Below, piece by piece: positions 63,065-64,000 of a stretch of 64,000 bases of DNA. The notes under the pieces are model-generated. The model did not search any database. It worked only from the letters and a program-made list of their open reading frames with translations, and was not told where the DNA came from. This stretch comes from Caulobacteraceae bacterium (GTDB lineage Bacteria > Pseudomonadota > Alphaproteobacteria > Caulobacterales > Caulobacteraceae). Within the stretch, counting starts at the first letter, position 1. Each line of letters opens with the position of its first letter. The stretch is taken from the NCBI GenBank assembly GCA_027489335.1, contig JAIXZX010000002.1, positions 1 through 64,000 of the forward strand. Direction: 5' to 3'. The position numbers and the translations under genes are program-made.

Positions 63065-64000
63065 ATGCGGAGCTTTGCGCTCGCCCTGTGCGCCTTTGCG
63101 CTCGCCAGCCCGGCCTACGCCAAGACCATCACCGTGACCCCCAGCCCCGACGCGCAAGAGGCGCTGCAACTGGCCTTGCTCGACGCCCAGCCCGGCGACG
63201 TAGTCGAACTGGCCGCTGGCCGCTTTGAGCTGACCGATGGCCTGTCGCTCGATGTGGACGAGGTGACCATCAAGGGCGCCGGACCGGACGCCACGGTGCT
63301 GTCCTTCGACAACCAGCAGGGCGGCGCCGAGGGGCTGCTGATCACCTCCGACAAGGTGACGGTGCGGGACTTCGCGGTGGAGAACTCCAAGGGTGACGGG
63401 GTCAAGTCCAAGGACGCCGACCAGATCAGCATGATCAATCTGCGGGTGGAATGGACGGGCGGGCCCAAGGCGACCAACGGCGCCTATGGCGTCTATCCCG
63501 TGGGCTCGTCCAATGTGCTCATTGACGGCGTCACGGTGCGCGGTGCGTCGGACGCCGGCATCTATGTGGGCCAGTCCAACAACATCATCGTTCGCAACAG
63601 CGTGGCGGAGTTCAACGTCGCCGGTATCGAAATCGAAAACTCCAGCAACGCCGACGTCTATGGCAACACGGTCACCCACAACACCGGCGGCATCCTGGTG
63701 TTCGACCTGCCCAACCTGCCGGTGATGGGCGGTCATTCGACCCGGGTGTTCGACAACAGGATCGTCAACAACGACACGCCCAACTTCGCCCCGGAGGGCA
63801 ACATCGTCGCCAGCGTGCCGGTGGGCGCGGGCGTGATGATCATGGCCAACCGCAATGTCCACGTCTTCGACAACGAGATCGACGGGAACCAGACCGCCGC
63901 CATCATGCTGGTGGGCTACACCCAGGCCTTCGACGATCCGACCTACAACCCCATCCCCCGCGAGGTGGTGGTGCGCGACAACAGGATCGGCCGCAACGGC
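63065..64000 (+). CDS. Exported parallel beta-helix repeat protein (runs off the window)
   Basis: The first 312 codons are visible and remain open at base 64000. A signal peptide MRSFALALCAFALASPAYA precedes right-handed beta-helix repeats such as VTVRDFAVENSKGDGVKSKD, NVLIDGVTVRGASDAGIYVGQ, NIIVRNSVAEFNVAGIEIEN and ADVYGNTVTHNTGGILVF. The layout matches TIGR03805-type parallel beta-helix proteins, which often stand next to a di-haem cytochrome (TIGR03806) just beyond this window. ATG 63065 is favoured, with GGGAGG six bases upstream, over ATG 63059 with no spacing. Confidence 0.9.
   Translation, partial: MRSFALALCAFALASPAYAKTITVTPSPDAQEALQLALLDAQPGDVVELAAGRFELTDGLSLDVDEVTIKGAGPDATVLSFDNQQGGAEGLLITSDKVTVRDFAVENSKGDGVKSKDADQISMINLRVEWTGGPKATNGAYGVYPVGSSNVLIDGVTVRGASDAGIYVGQSNNIIVRNSVAEFNVAGIEIENSSNADVYGNTVTHNTGGILVFDLPNLPVMGGHSTRVFDNRIVNNDTPNFAPEGNIVASVPVGAGVMIMANRNVHVFDNEIDGNQTAAIMLVGYTQAFDDPTYNPIPREVVVRDNRIGRNG

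Noticed and set aside
62102..63862. A 586-codon minus-strand frame containing the SDR gene and a long upstream part
   Set aside because: The upstream part is antisense to the beta-helix gene and has no recognisable domain. The SDR has its own AGGAGA site and ATG at 62872.

Overview
The window looks like chromosomal DNA from a GC-rich alphaproteobacterium of the Caulobacteraceae, most like Phenylobacterium or Caulobacter. This is inferred from the very high GC content, the tRNA-Tyr/tRNA-Gly/tuf block next to rlmB, DUF2336 and CZB proteins, a P450 resembling CYP153, an HAE-type RND pump and the NADP-isocitrate dehydrogenase family with a long C-terminal extension. No phage, insertion sequence, CRISPR array, rRNA or conjugation gene was seen. 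The region reads as ordinary core plus niche-adaptive chromosome.

Layout. 1-5.1 kb: start of tuf, tRNA-Gly and tRNA-Tyr (minus), then rlmB, a Pro/Ala-rich lipoprotein, a TerC-type membrane protein and a DUF2157/GDYXXLXY pair. 5.1-8.7 kb: a TIGR03862-type flavoprotein, metG and a DUF486 membrane protein. 8.7-13.2 kb: a complete polyamine ABC importer (potFGHI) followed by two tiny overlapping genes. 13.2-19.1 kb: GST, amidase, dienelactone hydrolase, and a two-gene unit of an aldonolactone-oxidase-like flavoenzyme plus a DSD1-type PLP enzyme. 19.4-21.8 kb: isocitrate dehydrogenase with a diverged CysD-like protein. 22-27.4 kb: carotenoid oxygenase with an NTF2-like partner, a double HxlR regulator, a DUF1295 membrane protein and a thiolase. 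27.6-33.8 kb: tRNA-Thr, a DEAD-box helicase, an acyl-CoA ligase, a DUF882/L,D-transpeptidase wall pair and a lone CZB protein.

34-41.6 kb: a lipid-anchored cytochrome c followed by a terminator-capped structured RNA candidate, an RND pump with its adaptor and a striking perfect inverted repeat upstream, a class II aldolase-like protein and glycerol kinase. 41.7-48.2 kb: a signalling-rich stretch with two DUF2336 proteins, NAD kinase, an Hpt protein, a NUDIX hydrolase and a membrane hybrid kinase. 48.3-53.8 kb: CoA-transferase, lytic transglycosylase, ThiO-like oxidase, CinA-type amidase, TetR regulator, a 48-residue membrane peptide and a TrmH methyltransferase. 53.8-64 kb: cytochrome P450, a spermidine-synthase-like protein, a PHB depolymerase-like esterase behind a probable PhaR operator, a small acidic protein, DUF4126, a second dienelactone hydrolase, arsC/arsH, a soluble GAF-PAS hybrid kinase, an SDR and the start of an exported beta-helix protein.

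The catabolic genes (acyl-CoA ligase, thiolase, CoA-transferase, P450, two dienelactone hydrolases, amidase, PHB depolymerase, SDR) suggest an oligotroph that uses hydrophobic and aromatic carbon. No single cluster in the window forms a complete pathway except polyamine import. The least explained signals are the structured RNA at 34.57-34.73 kb, the 15-bp-arm operator at 39.1 kb, the diverged lone CysD, the fused double HxlR protein and several sub-60-residue genes.
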